A DNA stretch of 64,000 nt from Sulfitobacter dubius. Its GTDB lineage: Bacteria > Pseudomonadota > Alphaproteobacteria > Rhodobacterales > Rhodobacteraceae. Made by a program: the position numbers and the translations under genes. The notes under the pieces were generated by a model that was given only the letters and a program-made list of their open reading frames with translations, was not told where the DNA came from and did no database searches. The DNA lies in assembly GCF_900113435.1 (NCBI RefSeq), contig NZ_FOPG01000003.1, positions 248,001-312,000 on the forward strand. Direction: 5' to 3'. Within the stretch, counting starts at the first letter, position 1. Every line of letters starts with the position of its first letter. Below are positions 16,068 through 26,052 of the stretch, piece after piece.

Positions 16068-18272
16068 ATGATGCATTTGAATAAGTTAGCCATTCGGAAC
16101 TTTCGCCGCCTGGCGGATGTTAAAATTGACCTCGATCGGGATATCTCGATTTTTGTTGGCGCGAACAACAGTGGCAAGACGTCTGTCGGCCATGCGTTGA
16201 ATTTCTTTGTCAACGCGACCCGCGATCGCGTCAGTTTCCACGATATCAGCGCGTGTCGCTGGAGTGATATCGATGCGTTTCAAGCCGGGAATGACGATGC
16301 CTCACTTCCGGTGTTGTCGCTCGATCTGTGGTTTACCGTAGAGCAGGACGACCTTCATCGTGTACTCGATCTGCTTCCCCGTCTCGAATGGCAGGGATCG
16401 CAGGTCGGTGTTCGCATCGCTTTCGCGCCGCGCAACGCAGACGAATCGCTGGCGCATTTCAATGAGCGGCACCAACAGGCGCAAGAAGCTGTGGCGGGGA
16501 TAGAAACGCCCGAAGGTCAGGAGCCCTATATCGCCTCGCCGCGGTCGTTACGCGAATTCCTTGAAGGGGAATTGGGGAAAGAGTACGATTTCAAATATTA
16601 TGTTCTTGATGGAGCGCAGTTCAACGATGATCTGGAGCCCAACGCCGGCTACGAGCCGCAGGAATTGCTCCGTGAACAGGGGCGGACCGGCAAGGATATC
16701 ATTAGCTCTCTGATCAAAGTCGATTTTCTTCATGCACAGCGCCACCTCTCGGATAGTGAAGGCGGCAGCCGCGCCGAGGAGCTTTCCAGACACCTGAGCC
16801 GCTATTATCAGCGCAATCTGCAACGTCACGAGGAAGACCAGAATGCAATAAGAGCGCTGGCGGCCTCGGAGGCGCTGCTAAACGAGCACCTGCGTCAGGT
16901 TTTTGCTGACACGCTGGAGCGCCTCGCGCAATTGGGATATCCGGGGCTGACTAACCCGCGGCTGATGATCAAGTCCGCACTCAATCCCGCAACGGTGATG
17001 AACAGCCAGGACGGCGCACACGTCCACTATGCGCTTAACGATGAGGGGCTTACGCTCCCCGACAAGTACAACGGCCTTGGCTTTAAGAACCTGATTTACA
17101 TGGTGGTCGAGCTGCTCGACCTTCACGCGCAATGGGTTGCTACGGAAGAACGGCGTCCGCCGGTCCATCTGGTTTTTGTCGAAGAGCCGGAAGCGCATCT
17201 CCATGCGCAGCTGCAGCAGGTATTCGTCAACAAGGTCCGGGAAATCCTCGCCGCAGAGGACGACGCGCCGAACGGGTTCCATACGCAACTTGCCCTGACA
17301 ACGCACTCGCCACACATCTTGTATGAAAGGGGCTTTCAGCCGATCCGCTACTTTCGGCGCGAGGGCAACGGCACGCAGCAAGCGTCGACAGTTCTGAACT
17401 TGTCGGCGTTCTACCGCACAACCGGCAATCCGAGCCGAGACTTTCTGGAAAGATACTTGAAGCTTACACACTGCGACCTGTTCTTTGCTGATGCCGCAGT
17501 GCTCGTGGAAGGCAATGTCGAACGGCTGATCATGCCGCAAATGATCGCGAAGGCCGCGCCGGGCCTGCGATCGTGTTACCTGAGCGTGCTGGAGATCGGC
17601 GGTGCTTACGCACACCTGTTCCGCACGCTTATTGAGTTTCTTGGGATTACGACACTGGTCGTCACCGACCTGGATAGCGTGACTCCGGCTGCCGCTGTGG
17701 ACGAAGGCGAAGAGGCTGAACCGGCGGAGGCTGAAGACGAAGAGGACGGTGTCGCAACGGGCAGCACTTGCACGCCTGAAACACCAAATGCCGTTACCTC
17801 GAACCAGATGCTTGCCCGGTGGCTCCCGGCCATAAGCAGGATCGACGAGTTGCTGGCCGCCGATGCCGCGGCGAAAACCATTTCGGGTGACGCGACCAGC
17901 ATGGGTTCTGTTCGTGTCACCTATCCGTGCACGGTCAACCTCACACGCGGCGATGAACAGATTGAGCGTGCCGGTCGGACACTCGAAGTTGCCTTCGCTT
18001 TCGACAACCTCGAATGGACTCAGGAATACGACAATCGGGAACTCAGGCTGCGGATACGCGCGCCGCAGGACCTCGAAGACCTTGCTCTGAAGCTGCACAA
18101 TAAGGTGCACGGATCGAACTACAAGAAAACAGACTTCGCCCTCGCATTGCTCGCCAAAGACCCCGATGGCTGGACTGTGCCCCGCTATATCGCCGAGGGG
18201 CTGCAATGGCTTGAAGATACACTGGGCGTTGCGGAGCAAGAGATCGAAGAGCCCGGGGGTGCTGCCGAATGA
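16068..18272 (+). CDS. Gabija-like GajA: OLD-family ATPase with TOPRIM nuclease domain
   Basis: This protein of about 734 residues has an N-terminal ABC/SMC-like ATPase: Walker A GANNSGKTS near residue 35, Walker B VFVEEPEAHLHAQ near 370 and an H-loop THSPH near 412. A TOPRIM domain follows, with the conserved Glu in VLVEGNVERL near 478 and the acidic pair in VTDLDS near 532. An unusual acidic insert (about 545-562, Glu/Asp/Ala rich) lies right after the TOPRIM DxD. It is longer than the commonly described GajA of roughly 580 residues. TTG 16065, ATG 16068 and ATG 16071 are all possible starts. Its stop overlaps the helicase start, so the two act as one phage-defence module. Confidence 0.85.
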   Translation: MMHLNKLAIRNFRRLADVKIDLDRDISIFVGANNSGKTSVGHALNFFVNATRDRVSFHDISACRWSDIDAFQAGNDDASLPVLSLDLWFTVEQDDLHRVLDLLPRLEWQGSQVGVRIAFAPRNADESLAHFNERHQQAQEAVAGIETPEGQEPYIASPRSLREFLEGELGKEYDFKYYVLDGAQFNDDLEPNAGYEPQELLREQGRTGKDIISSLIKVDFLHAQRHLSDSEGGSRAEELSRHLSRYYQRNLQRHEEDQNAIRALAASEALLNEHLRQVFADTLERLAQLGYPGLTNPRLMIKSALNPATVMNSQDGAHVHYALNDEGLTLPDKYNGLGFKNLIYMVVELLDLHAQWVATEERRPPVHLVFVEEPEAHLHAQLQQVFVNKVREILAAEDDAPNGFHTQLALTTHSPHILYERGFQPIRYFRREGNGTQQASTVLNLSAFYRTTGNPSRDFLERYLKLTHCDLFFADAAVLVEGNVERLIMPQMIAKAAPGLRSCYLSVLEIGGAYAHLFRTLIEFLGITTLVVTDLDSVTPAAAVDEGEEAEPAEAEDEEDGVATGSTCTPETPNAVTSNQMLARWLPAISRIDELLAADAAAKTISGDATSMGSVRVTYPCTVNLTRGDEQIERAGRTLEVAFAFDNLEWTQEYDNRELRLRIRAPQDLEDLALKLHNKVHGSNYKKTDFALALLAKDPDGWTVPRYIAEGLQWLEDTLGVAEQEIEEPGGAAE

Positions 18273-20152
18273 CAAGCCGTATAGGAAAGCCCAATACAGC
18301 GACCGACACGGCTCTTCATGAGCGGCTCGCCAAAGACGGCAACCGCCACTTTGTCATGGTGGCAGGCGCCGGTTCGGGGAAAACCACGTCGCTCGTAAAG
18401 GCCTTGGCTCAGATCGAACGCACGCAGGGTGCGTCGTTGCGCAGAAACGGACAAGAAGTTGCCTGCATCACCTATACGGAAGTGGCAGTCGAAGAAATTC
18501 GCGGTGATGTCGGCAATGACGATCTCTTCCACGTTTCGACGATTCACAGCTTTCTCTGGACCGTAATCAAGCCGTTCCAGAACAATCTCCGCGAATGGGT
18601 GAAAGGCAGGCTACACGAGAAGATTGCCGAAAAGCAGGAAAAGATAGATAAGCCTAAAACAAGAGAAGCCACAAAGGCGCGTGCGGCCGAGGATATCCTG
18701 CGATATCAGGGTCAACTTGCCGAGATCGATCGCGTCAAGAATTTTCGCTATGGCACCGGGAGCGATTACACCAATGGTGTGCTCGGTCACAGTGACATTC
18801 TGAGGATTGGCCCCGCATTTATTCAGGATCATACGTTGATGCGTAGTGTCCTGACGCGGCGCTTTCCCGTCATCTTTGTCGATGAAAGCCAGGATACAGA
18901 CCCCGCCTTTGTCGAGGCTTTGCGCCACATAGCGAGAGAAACACCCCAAGGGTTTTGTCTCGGTTTCTTCGGTGATCCGGTCCAGAAGATCTACATGCAG
19001 GGGGCCGGTCCAATCGAGACCGAGGACGGCTGGGAAACGCTGGAAAAGCCTGAGAATTTCAGGTGCCCGCAAGCTGTGTTGCGCGTTATCAACCGGATCA
19101 GGGCCGAAGATGACGGGTTGGAGCAGACACGCGGACGCCGTGAAATCGTTGACGGTGAAGAGGTTCCGGTAGAAGGCACAACACGGGTGTTGATCTTGCC
19201 GGCTGACGAGCAGAGACAAGAACGGCTCGAAAATGCGCGTCAGTGGCTTGCCGATCAGGACAATGATGATGGCTGGTTAGAAACCGAAGATGAAAGCGCG
19301 CTAAGGCTGCTGGTGCTGGTCCACCGGATGGCTGCGGCGCGTCTCGGGTTTCCGGACCTGTACAGCGCGCTCAACGACAAATCATCGGAAGAACTGAGCT
19401 CGGGGTTGATCGATGGCACCGCCTGGGTCGTGCGGCCCTTCCTCTCGTATATCATGCCGGTCGCGCTCGCGCGTCAGGAGGGGCGCGAATTCGAAATCAT
19501 GCGCCTGCTGCGTAAGCATAGCCCGCAGTTCCAGCCCGAAACCGCGGCCGCTGCAGATACTGCAGGTTTCCTGAATGCGCTGCGAGACGAAATCGCCAAA
19601 CTGGTGGGAATGCTCCAGCCCGGCAGCGGTGCTCGTATCGGCGATGTCGTTAGTTTTCTGGAAGCCAACAACTTGTTCGGACTCGACGAACGATACGCCG
19701 CGCTTGTAGAGAAATTTGCCCAAACTGAAGAACAGGTAGCCGATCCCGCCCCCGAGAACGCAGCGCTGCGCTTCATGCAATGCGAAGCATCCGAGTTGTG
19801 GGGCTACCGGAAATACATCGAAAAACTCTCGCCTTTTGCCACACAGCAAGGCATCAAGGGCGCGGAATTCGAAAAAGTCTTAGTGGTCGTTGATGATCAG
19901 GAGGGCAGATCGAACGCATTCTCTTATGGCAAATACTTTGGTGTGACGCCGCTTTCTGACACGGATCAGGCTCATGTAGATGCCGGGCGGGACTCCGTAA
20001 TCGGCCGAACACGGCGCTTGTTCTATGTCTGTTGCTCGCGGGCGTTGTCCGACCTTGCCGTAGTCATTTTTGCCGAAGATCCGGCACAGATGCGTGATGC
20101 AATCACAGAAAAGGCCTTTTTCGAGCCTGACTGCATCAACGTCTTCGAGTAG
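18269..20152 (+). CDS. Gabija-like GajB: UvrD/Rep-type superfamily 1 helicase
   Basis: This 627-residue helicase is translationally coupled to the nuclease gene (ATGA overlap). Motif I is VAGAGSGKTTSL near residue 31, motif II VDESQDTDPAF near 204, motif III GFFGDPVQKIY near 232 and motif VI RTRRLFYVCCSRA near 580. The middle region is longer than in typical GajB (about 490 residues) and matches the larger UvrD-like partners found beside class 2 OLD proteins. In known Gabija systems the helicase partner senses DNA ends or nucleotide depletion and licenses the nuclease. Here that is inference from gene pairing. Confidence 0.87.
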   Translation: MTSRIGKPNTATDTALHERLAKDGNRHFVMVAGAGSGKTTSLVKALAQIERTQGASLRRNGQEVACITYTEVAVEEIRGDVGNDDLFHVSTIHSFLWTVIKPFQNNLREWVKGRLHEKIAEKQEKIDKPKTREATKARAAEDILRYQGQLAEIDRVKNFRYGTGSDYTNGVLGHSDILRIGPAFIQDHTLMRSVLTRRFPVIFVDESQDTDPAFVEALRHIARETPQGFCLGFFGDPVQKIYMQGAGPIETEDGWETLEKPENFRCPQAVLRVINRIRAEDDGLEQTRGRREIVDGEEVPVEGTTRVLILPADEQRQERLENARQWLADQDNDDGWLETEDESALRLLVLVHRMAAARLGFPDLYSALNDKSSEELSSGLIDGTAWVVRPFLSYIMPVALARQEGREFEIMRLLRKHSPQFQPETAAAADTAGFLNALRDEIAKLVGMLQPGSGARIGDVVSFLEANNLFGLDERYAALVEKFAQTEEQVADPAPENAALRFMQCEASELWGYRKYIEKLSPFATQQGIKGAEFEKVLVVVDDQEGRSNAFSYGKYFGVTPLSDTDQAHVDAGRDSVIGRTRRLFYVCCSRALSDLAVVIFAEDPAQMRDAITEKAFFEPDCINVFE

Positions 20153-20226
20153 TGTGAGAATTTTTCAGACCACGGATGGTCATGAACTCAACGCTGATCG
20201 GCGTAGAAGGCGCATTACAAGCAGAC

Positions 20227-20607
20227 TTAGGTTTCATTGAGCTTTCCGATCCCGAGAGCTTCTTCGATACCCTTTGGTTGGGAGACCCACCGGTCATGTT
20301 CAAGGCTAAATTCGGCACCGTTGATGCAATAGCGGTGCTTCCCAGGCTCACCATCCGACTTGCGCATTTTCGGACCAGATGCTGCCCATCCAGTCTCAGC
20401 ACCTGCGACAGCACCAGGCAACTCTCCAGTCATTGGGTCCATGTCAAGGTGGTAGGTTGCTAACTCAACAACGAATGAGAACTCTCGGCCATCGTAGTTA
20501 ACCTGAACAACATCGCCCTCATTAACTGGACATTTTTCCATGAGCGATTTTGGTTCTGAGTTCTTCAATTTCGCGTTGAGCCTCAATGAACCTTCGCTTT
20601 GCGTCAT
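20227..20607 (-). CDS. Hypothetical protein downstream of the defence module
   Basis: This minus-strand frame of 126 residues has a plausible small soluble protein from an internal Met at about 20541 (M-E-K-C-P-V-N-E-G-D-V-V-Q-V-N-Y-D-G) onwards. Beta-strand character and a few Trp and Cys residues argue for a real fold. No domain is recognised and no strong ribosome site is seen at either start. It converges with the helicase gene with about 75 bases between. Confidence 0.45.
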   Translation of the reverse strand: MTQSEGSLRLNAKLKNSEPKSLMEKCPVNEGDVVQVNYDGREFSFVVELATYHLDMDPMTGELPGAVAGAETGWAASGPKMRKSDGEPGKHRYCINGAEFSLEHDRWVSQPKGIEEALGIGKLNET

Positions 20608-20899
20608 CGAGCTATTCTAAGTCGGTCACCGTCAAAGATCCTTATTCTTTACTTGTTATTAAGTTTATCAGTTGAGATGACTTCTGTCCCACCGCCTTAA
20701 AACGCTGAACTTCGCTACAGTGTCGGAAAGTCCCCACTGCCGACCTTCATCCTCCGATAATGCTACGCGATGGACGAATGGCCGCTCTGGTGAATCTGCG
20801 CCGCAGCAATAGCCAGCCTTGCGAACGGCAGCAACGGGCCGTGAGTGGCAGTCTTCACTGCGAGTAGGAAGTACCCCTTGCTGCATTTGGACCTGAGTC
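20608..20899. other. Intergenic region with decayed repeat sequence
   Basis: About 290 bases hold no gene. The stretch near 20740-20810 resembles by eye a segment near 24015-24085 (both run through CCTTCATCC, a GATGGA/GATGGATGAATGG phrase and GCGCCGC/CGCCGC). These are probably copies of a dispersed noncoding repeat. Confidence 0.35.
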
Positions 20900-21012
20900 T
20901 GTTGATTGTCACCGAGAACTGACCCGGCAACTGCAGAAATTGTCATTGAGAATTGACCCATGTGCAACCTTGCCCCTGCTTGAATCAGCTGGGAGCTATT
21001 GGAGTGTTAGAC

Positions 21013-22542
21013 ATGGGATTTCTGAGGATTATTCGGAAATGGGCTCTGCGAGACAAGATGCCCATCCGCGAGATTGCGCGCCGGACAGGGGTGTCTCGCA
21101 ACACGATCAAGAAGTATCTGCGGACAGGGATAGTTGAGCCCGAGTTCCAAATTTTGGACCGACCGAGCAAGTTGGACCCTTATGCTGAGAAGCTGACAGG
21201 CTGGTTGCTGTCTGAGCAGCGTAAATCACGGAAGGAACGGCGAACGGCCAAACAGATGCATGCGGATCTGGTTCAGCTCGGCTTTGATGGCTCATATGAG
21301 CGTGTCGCGGCCTTCGTGCGGAACTGGAAGGGCGAACGACAGCGTGCTCAACATACGACTGACCGGGGTGTTTTCGTGCCGTTGGTCTTTCAGCCGGGCG
21401 AGGCATTCCAATTCGATTGGAGCGAGGACTGGGCCTATGTCGGGGGCGAGCGTCTCAAGCTTCAGGTCGCCCATATCAAGCTGTCCCACAGCCGCGCATT
21501 TCTGGTGCGGGCCTATCTGCTGCAAACGCATGAGATGCTGTTCGATGCCCACTGGCATGGCTTTCGGGTGTTTGAGGGTGTTCCGGGGCGTGGCGTCTAT
21601 GACAACATGAAGACAGCCGTTGACCGGATTGGTGTCGGCAAGAAGCGCGATGTAAACGCACGGTTCCTTGCGATGACCAGCCATTATGTCTTTGACCCTG
21701 AGTTCTGCAATCCTGCGGCAGGGTGGGAGAAAGGTCAGGTTGAGAAGAGTGTGCGCGACGCCCGCCATCGGCTTTGGCAACTCATGCCCGCCTTTCCGAA
21801 CCTCAATGCGCTGAATGAATGGCTGGAGGAGCGCTGCAAGCTTCTGTGGGCCGAGACACCGCATGGCAGATTGCCTGGCAACATTGCGGATGTCTGGGAC
21901 GCCGAGAAGGCCGCGCTGATGCCACTGCCCACAATGTTTGACGGCTTTGTCGAGCAGAGCAAGCGGGTGTCCCCCACTTGTCTAATAGCATTCGACCGTA
22001 ATCGCTACTCAGTGCCTGCCAGCTTTGCGAACCGCCCTGTCAGTCTCCGTATCTATCCTGAACGGCTGGTCGTCGTCGCCGAAGGCTACGTGGTCTGCAC
22101 GCATGAGCGCATTATTGAACGCTCACACCGTCAGCCAGGGCGGGTTATTTATGACTGGCACCATTATCTGGCGGTGGTTCAACGCAAACCCGGCGCGCTG
22201 CGCAACGGGGCGCCCTTCGTTGAGATGCCAGAAGGGTTCCGGAAGCTGCAGGATCAGATGTTGCGTAGGCCAGGTGGTGACCGCGAGATGGTCGACGTCC
22301 TGTCCTTGGTGTTCCACCATGACGAACAGGCCGTGCTTTGCGCGGTGGAAATGGCGCTGGAGGCGGGCGTGCCAACAAAAACCCATGTATTGAACCTACT
22401 TCACAGGCTGGTGGATGGCGCACCGATAGACCAGCCTGATGTGACCCCGCCTGCGGCCCTTTCTTTGAATAAGGAGCCCGAGGCCAATGTCGCACGATAT
22501 GACGGGCTACGCACGACGGAAGGAACACGTCATGCGTCATGA
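21013..22542 (+). CDS. istA: IS21-family transposase IstA
   Basis: This 509-residue transposase has an N-terminal helix-turn-helix ([23 protein letters not shown]) followed by a DDE integrase core, with the first Asp in FQFDWSEDW and the second in [12 protein letters not shown] 21013 follows a GGAG site; the longer frame from 20953 reads into the left terminal repeat and is not used. A C-terminal beta-barrel region contains the [20 protein letters not shown] stretch. The gene overlaps istB. Confidence 0.93.
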   Translation: MGFLRIIRKWALRDKMPIREIARRTGVSRNTIKKYLRTGIVEPEFQILDRPSKLDPYAEKLTGWLLSEQRKSRKERRTAKQMHADLVQLGFDGSYERVAAFVRNWKGERQRAQHTTDRGVFVPLVFQPGEAFQFDWSEDWAYVGGERLKLQVAHIKLSHSRAFLVRAYLLQTHEMLFDAHWHGFRVFEGVPGRGVYDNMKTAVDRIGVGKKRDVNARFLAMTSHYVFDPEFCNPAAGWEKGQVEKSVRDARHRLWQLMPAFPNLNALNEWLEERCKLLWAETPHGRLPGNIADVWDAEKAALMPLPTMFDGFVEQSKRVSPTCLIAFDRNRYSVPASFANRPVSLRIYPERLVVVAEGYVVCTHERIIERSHRQPGRVIYDWHHYLAVVQRKPGALRNGAPFVEMPEGFRKLQDQMLRRPGGDREMVDVLSLVFHHDEQAVLCAVEMALEAGVPTKTHVLNLLHRLVDGAPIDQPDVTPPAALSLNKEPEANVARYDGLRTTEGTRHAS

Positions 22543-23323
22543 TCCCGCCGGTGCTGCCATCGTCATCATGATGCGCAGCCTGAAGATGCCGGGCATGGCA
22601 CAGGCCGTGCAGGACCTGCATGAGCAGGGATCGCCCGCTTTCGATGCAGCGATCCCCATGTTGTCGCAGCTGCTTAAGGCCGAGATGGCTGAACGTGAGG
22701 TGCGTTCCATCGTCTACCACATGAAGGCAGCACGCTTTCCGGCATACAAGGACATCTCTGGCTTCGACTTTGGCGCCAGCGAAGTCCGCGAAGCATTAGT
22801 GCGCCAGCTTCACCGATGCGAGTTCATGGACGCGGCTGAGAATGTAGTGCTGATCGGGGGCCCTGGAACGGGAAAATCGCATGTCGCTACCGCCCTCGGC
22901 ATTCAAGCAATCGAGCATCATCGCAAGCGTGTGCGCTTCTTCTCCACGGTCGAGTTGGTCAATGCGTTGGAGCAGGAAAAGGCCCAAGGCAAGGCAGGAA
23001 AGATCGCCGAGGTGCTGGTGAAAGCCGATTTGGTGATCTTGGATGAGCTGGGATATCTGCCGTTCAGCGCTTCGGGTGGCGCGTTGCTGTTCCACCTTCT
23101 GAGTAAACTCTACGAGCGCACCAGCGTCGTCATCACAACCAACCTGAGCTTTAGTGAATGGGCCAGCGTGTTCGGTGATGCAAAGATGACCACCGCGCTC
23201 CTCGACCGCCTCACACATCGTTGCCACATTCTCGAGACCGGCAATGACAGCTACCGGTTCAAGGCCAGCTCCGCGACAGCCAAAAAGAAACGAAAGGAGA
23301 CAGCGGCATTGACGCCATCATAA
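22487..23323 (+). CDS. istB: IS21-family ATP-binding helper protein IstB
   Basis: This AAA+ protein of up to 278 residues regulates IstA target choice. Walker A is [11 protein letters not shown], Walker B is [13 protein letters not shown], and the sensor segment [16 protein letters not shown] and C-terminal arginine-rich [16 protein letters not shown] tail are normal for IstB. The start is either ATG 22487 or, more likely by length, ATG 22532; both lie inside istA. It looks intact, so the element may be active. Confidence 0.93.
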   Translation: MSHDMTGYARRKEHVMRHDPAGAAIVIMMRSLKMPGMAQAVQDLHEQGSPAFDAAIPMLSQLLKAEMAEREVRSIVYHMKAARFPAYKDISGFDFGASEVREALVRQLHRCEFMDAAENVVLIGGPGTGKSHVATALGIQAIEHHRKRVRFFSTVELVNALEQEKAQGKAGKIAEVLVKADLVILDELGYLPFSASGGALLFHLLSKLYERTSVVITTNLSFSEWASVFGDAKMTTALLDRLTHRCHILETGNDSYRFKASSATAKKKRKETAALTPS

Positions 23324-23396
23324 CGCAAAGAACATAACAATTGGGTGGGTCAAGTCTCGGTGACAATGCCGGGTCAGTTCTCGGTGACAATCAACA

Positions 23397-23563
23397 GTTC
23401 GAGGTACCGGCGAACCGGTAGCGTTTTCATACGAACAAGGCATGTCGAGTGACAGCTTAACAGCAACCATTGATCAAGAAGTATTCGTTGGCAAATCTGT
23501 GATGCGGTGAAGCTCAACAGCTATTGGTAATGTAGGCCTGTCTACATTAGTGGCGTCCAGCTA
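23397..23563. other. Spacer between the IS21 element and repeat copy A
   Basis: About 170 bases with no gene or motif recognised. It separates the insertion sequence from the left direct repeat. Confidence 0.3.
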
Positions 23564-23802
23564 TACTGGAGACTTCGTTGCCAAATTGCTTGGCAATCGA
23601 GGATCAACTCTATCCTGTGAACTGCAATATGCTGAGTCAAGTGGTCCTACGACAGCTGGTGGGGTCGGAGTCTGTCAACATAGTGATGGGCGGCTTATAG
23701 ATATTATCTGGTAGCGCCACAAACACACCCATTTTGAACGTTCACATTCGAGGTTTTTTGGAGCAGGCTTGAGGTCCGATAGGCGGACCTTCCTGCCGTT
23801 CG
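23564..23802. repeat. Direct repeat copy A, left boundary of the uronate cassette
   Basis: This 239-base segment is nearly identical to 39844-40082 in the same orientation, with about 17 differences by eye (roughly 93 percent). Both copies begin at TACTGGAGACTTCGTTG and end at TCCTGCCGTTCG, and unrelated sequence flanks them. The two copies bracket all the hexuronate genes. No intact reading frame or inverted repeat ends were seen, so its nature (attachment site, element remnant, segmental duplication) is open. Confidence 0.85.
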
Positions 23803-24122
23803 CGGTGGACACTCAGTTTCCGCCGCGATTGCGAACACCCCCGGGAGGAAGGGCGGGCTGCACTGCGGCAACACTGACTTTGGCCAAGGCCGGCTTTGGG
23901 CCGCTCCTAGAGGCGCGGCCTATGCAGCAGTGGCGAAGAACTCTGCACCTCAATTGGTCAGCAATCGCTCAACCTGTCTTTTGCTGCTAAGATCACTAAG
24001 GTCCGCTTTCCCGGCCTTCATCCACCGGCAATACTACAAGATGGATGAATGGGCGATTCAGTGGCGCTTCGCCGCAACGCTCTGCCCCGAGACAGTAGTA
24101 GGTCAGACCGAAAGCAGTGAAC
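23803..24122. other. Gene-free region between repeat A and the TRAP operon
   Basis: About 320 bases of GC-rich, repeat-like sequence without a gene. It includes a segment (24015-24085) related to one at about 20740-20810. Confidence 0.35.
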
Positions 24123-24140
24123 CCCCGCCTTAAAGCGGGG
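24123..24140 (-). terminator. Hairpin downstream of the TRAP operon
   Basis: CCCCGC (24123-24128) pairs with GCGGGG (24135-24140) around a six-base loop, ten bases after the stop of the large permease on the minus strand. A T-run after the stem is weak, so termination efficiency is uncertain. Confidence 0.4.
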
Positions 24141-24149
24141 AGCGCAAAA

Positions 24150-25427
24150 TCAGAACAGCGACGGCAACCAAAGCGATACAGCCGGAACATAGGTCACCAA
24201 GATCAAAGCGCCGAGGATCGCGATGTAGAAGGGCCAGATCGATTTCAACGCCGTTTCGATCTTGATTCGACCGACCGCACATCCCACGAACAAACAGGTT
24301 CCGACGGGCGGTGTACAGAGGCCGAGGCCGAGGTTCATCAACATCATGATGCCGAATTGCGTCGGGTCCATGCCAAGACCCTTTGCGATAGGCAGGAAGA
24401 TCGGTGTGCAGATCAGAATAAGGGCGGCCATATCCATGATCATTCCGAGCACTAGCAGGATCACGTTGATCATCAGCAAAATGATGATGGGGTTATCCGA
24501 GATCAAAACCAAGGCTTCGCTGAGGCGGGCAGGTACTTGGTAGAGGGCCAGCAGATAGGCAAACGAGCTGGCAAAGGCGATAAGGATCATGACCATCGAC
24601 GTCGTGCGCACGGTACCGACCAAAGCGATCTTGAAGGAGTGCCACGTCAGGCTCCGATAGTAGAACTTGGTCAAAAGGATTGCGTAGATCGCACCGAAGG
24701 CACCGGATTCCGTCACGGTAAACACACCCGACAGCGTACCGCCGACGATAATCACGGCGGTCAAAAAGCCGGGTATCGCGTCGGCGGCACTGCGTCCAAC
24801 CTCACGCCATCCGGGGAATGGCTCGGATGGATAGTTATGTTTGACGGAAAGGATATAGGCGGCGATCGCAAGGCTGATGCACATCAACAGACCGGGGACG
24901 ACCCCAGCAAGGAACAGTTTGGAGACAGAGATCCCGCCACCGGCGGCAACGGCGAAGATGATCATGTTGTGGCTGGGAGGGATGACGATCCCGGCGATGG
25001 ACGACGTCACCGTGACATTCACCGCAAAGTCGGGCCGGTATCCACGCTCTTTCATAACGGGGACAAGGATCGATCCAAGCGCCGAGATGTCCGCCACGGC
25101 AGAGCCGGAGATGCCGCCAAACAGCATTGACGAAAAAATATTTACCATCGCAAGGCCGCCCTTGAGGTGTCCTACGAGGGCCGATGCAAGCTTGACCAGT
25201 CTAGCAGCAATCCCGCCGTGAAGCATAATCTCGCCCGCGAGGACGAAGAAGGGGATCGCCAGAAGGGAGAAAACCGAAACGCCCGCTGTCGCACGCTGGA
25301 AAGTGATGAGCATCGGAAAGCCTTCGATCCAGAAGGCAGAGGCGGCAGCGATGCCCATGGCAAAGGCGACGGGCAAGCCGATGAAGACGCCGATGGCAAA
25401 CACAAGCAAAAGGATCACCAGGCCCAT
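24150..25427 (-). CDS. TRAP transporter large permease subunit (DctM type)
   Basis: This is the 425-residue, roughly twelve-helix channel subunit that couples sodium flow to substrate uptake. Family segments include GLPVAFAMGIAAASAFWIEG at the start, SMLFGGISGSAVADISALGSI near residue 90-110, GIVIPPSHNMIIFAVAAGGGI and LGLCTPPVGTCLFVG near the end. The longer upstream frame is ignored because ATG 25427 follows the small-permease stop by one base and starts with the family's membrane helix. It is the last gene of the leftward DctP-DctQ-DctM operon. Confidence 0.94.
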   Translation of the reverse strand: MGLVILLLVFAIGVFIGLPVAFAMGIAAASAFWIEGFPMLITFQRATAGVSVFSLLAIPFFVLAGEIMLHGGIAARLVKLASALVGHLKGGLAMVNIFSSMLFGGISGSAVADISALGSILVPVMKERGYRPDFAVNVTVTSSIAGIVIPPSHNMIIFAVAAGGGISVSKLFLAGVVPGLLMCISLAIAAYILSVKHNYPSEPFPGWREVGRSAADAIPGFLTAVIIVGGTLSGVFTVTESGAFGAIYAILLTKFYYRSLTWHSFKIALVGTVRTTSMVMILIAFASSFAYLLALYQVPARLSEALVLISDNPIIILLMINVILLVLGMIMDMAALILICTPIFLPIAKGLGMDPTQFGIMMLMNLGLGLCTPPVGTCLFVGCAVGRIKIETALKSIWPFYIAILGALILVTYVPAVSLWLPSLF

Positions 25428-25428
25428 A

Positions 25429-25959
25429 TCAGGACTCCCGCGTTTCGAATTGGGGATGCCAATCGGAATAGGTAAGAATGCGAATGATGCCGCGCGTGCC
25501 CGCATGCAGCACGATCAAAGCGCCACACAGGGTGATGGCGAGGGTGCGAGAGCTCTCGGGGATTTCCAGCATGGGCAGGTTGGAATCCCAGCCAAATATC
25601 ATCAATTGCGTGCCTGCGTAAAACATGACGCTGCCGAACGCGGCGAGGATAAAGTCGATTGCCATCATGATGACTTTTTGCACCGGAATGGGCATGACGT
25701 CGCGAAACAGTGTGACGCCCAGATGGGTGTTGTCCCGAACCCCCGCGGCAGCGCCCAAAAATGCAATGTAGCAGATCAGGAGCAACGCAAGCTGCTCGAC
25801 CCAAGTTGGCGTGGCGTTCAAAACATAGCGGCCAAAGACCAGCCAACCGAATGTAACGATCAGTACGACGAGAGCGATACACGCCGTCAGAATGCTGGCC
25901 CATTGAACGGCCGCAAGTACGGTTTCACATCTTTCCAGAACGGTCTTCTTGCCACTCAT
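25429..25959 (-). CDS. TRAP transporter small permease subunit (DctQ type)
   Basis: This 176-residue membrane protein has four hydrophobic segments: the first near residues 17-40, a second with LLLICYIAFLGAAAGVRDNTHLGV near 80-105, then two more. The GAAAGVRDNTHLGVTLF phrase after the second helix is a hallmark of DctQ subunits. It lies between the binding protein (about 90 bases upstream) and the large permease (one base downstream). It forms the membrane part of the uronate importer with DctM. Confidence 0.92.
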   Translation of the reverse strand: MSGKKTVLERCETVLAAVQWASILTACIALVVLIVTFGWLVFGRYVLNATPTWVEQLALLLICYIAFLGAAAGVRDNTHLGVTLFRDVMPIPVQKVIMMAIDFILAAFGSVMFYAGTQLMIFGWDSNLPMLEIPESSRTLAITLCGALIVLHAGTRGIIRILTYSDWHPQFETRES

Positions 25960-26052
25960 AACAGTCTCGCCGAGTTAATTTTTTTGTCCGAATGAAAAAC
26001 AGTCCGCGCCGCAAAGGACACGGGCCGTTTCATTCATTCACTCGATGCAGGT

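Larger units (their letters stand above)
20900..23396 (+). mobile_element. IS21-family insertion sequence, complete
   Basis: The element has istA and istB in overlapping order and long terminal inverted repeats. TGTTGATTGTCACCGAGAAC and the bases that follow, at about 20900-20927, are the exact complement of 23369-23396, and the match extends one further base outward on each side. A second, imperfect internal copy of the terminal motif occurs near each end (about 20939-20957 and 23345-23367), as IS21 elements typically have. The ends read TG and CA. I could not find a clear target duplication. Confidence 0.87.

Noticed and set aside
16878..18275. 465-codon open frame antisense to the Gabija-like nuclease
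   Set aside because: It is fully contained in the nuclease gene, shows no domain and has an Arg/Leu/Val-rich shadow composition.
20900..23396. Target-site duplication for the IS21 element
   Set aside because: The bases next to the two ends do not match over 4-8 positions, so no duplication is claimed even though the terminal repeats are clear.
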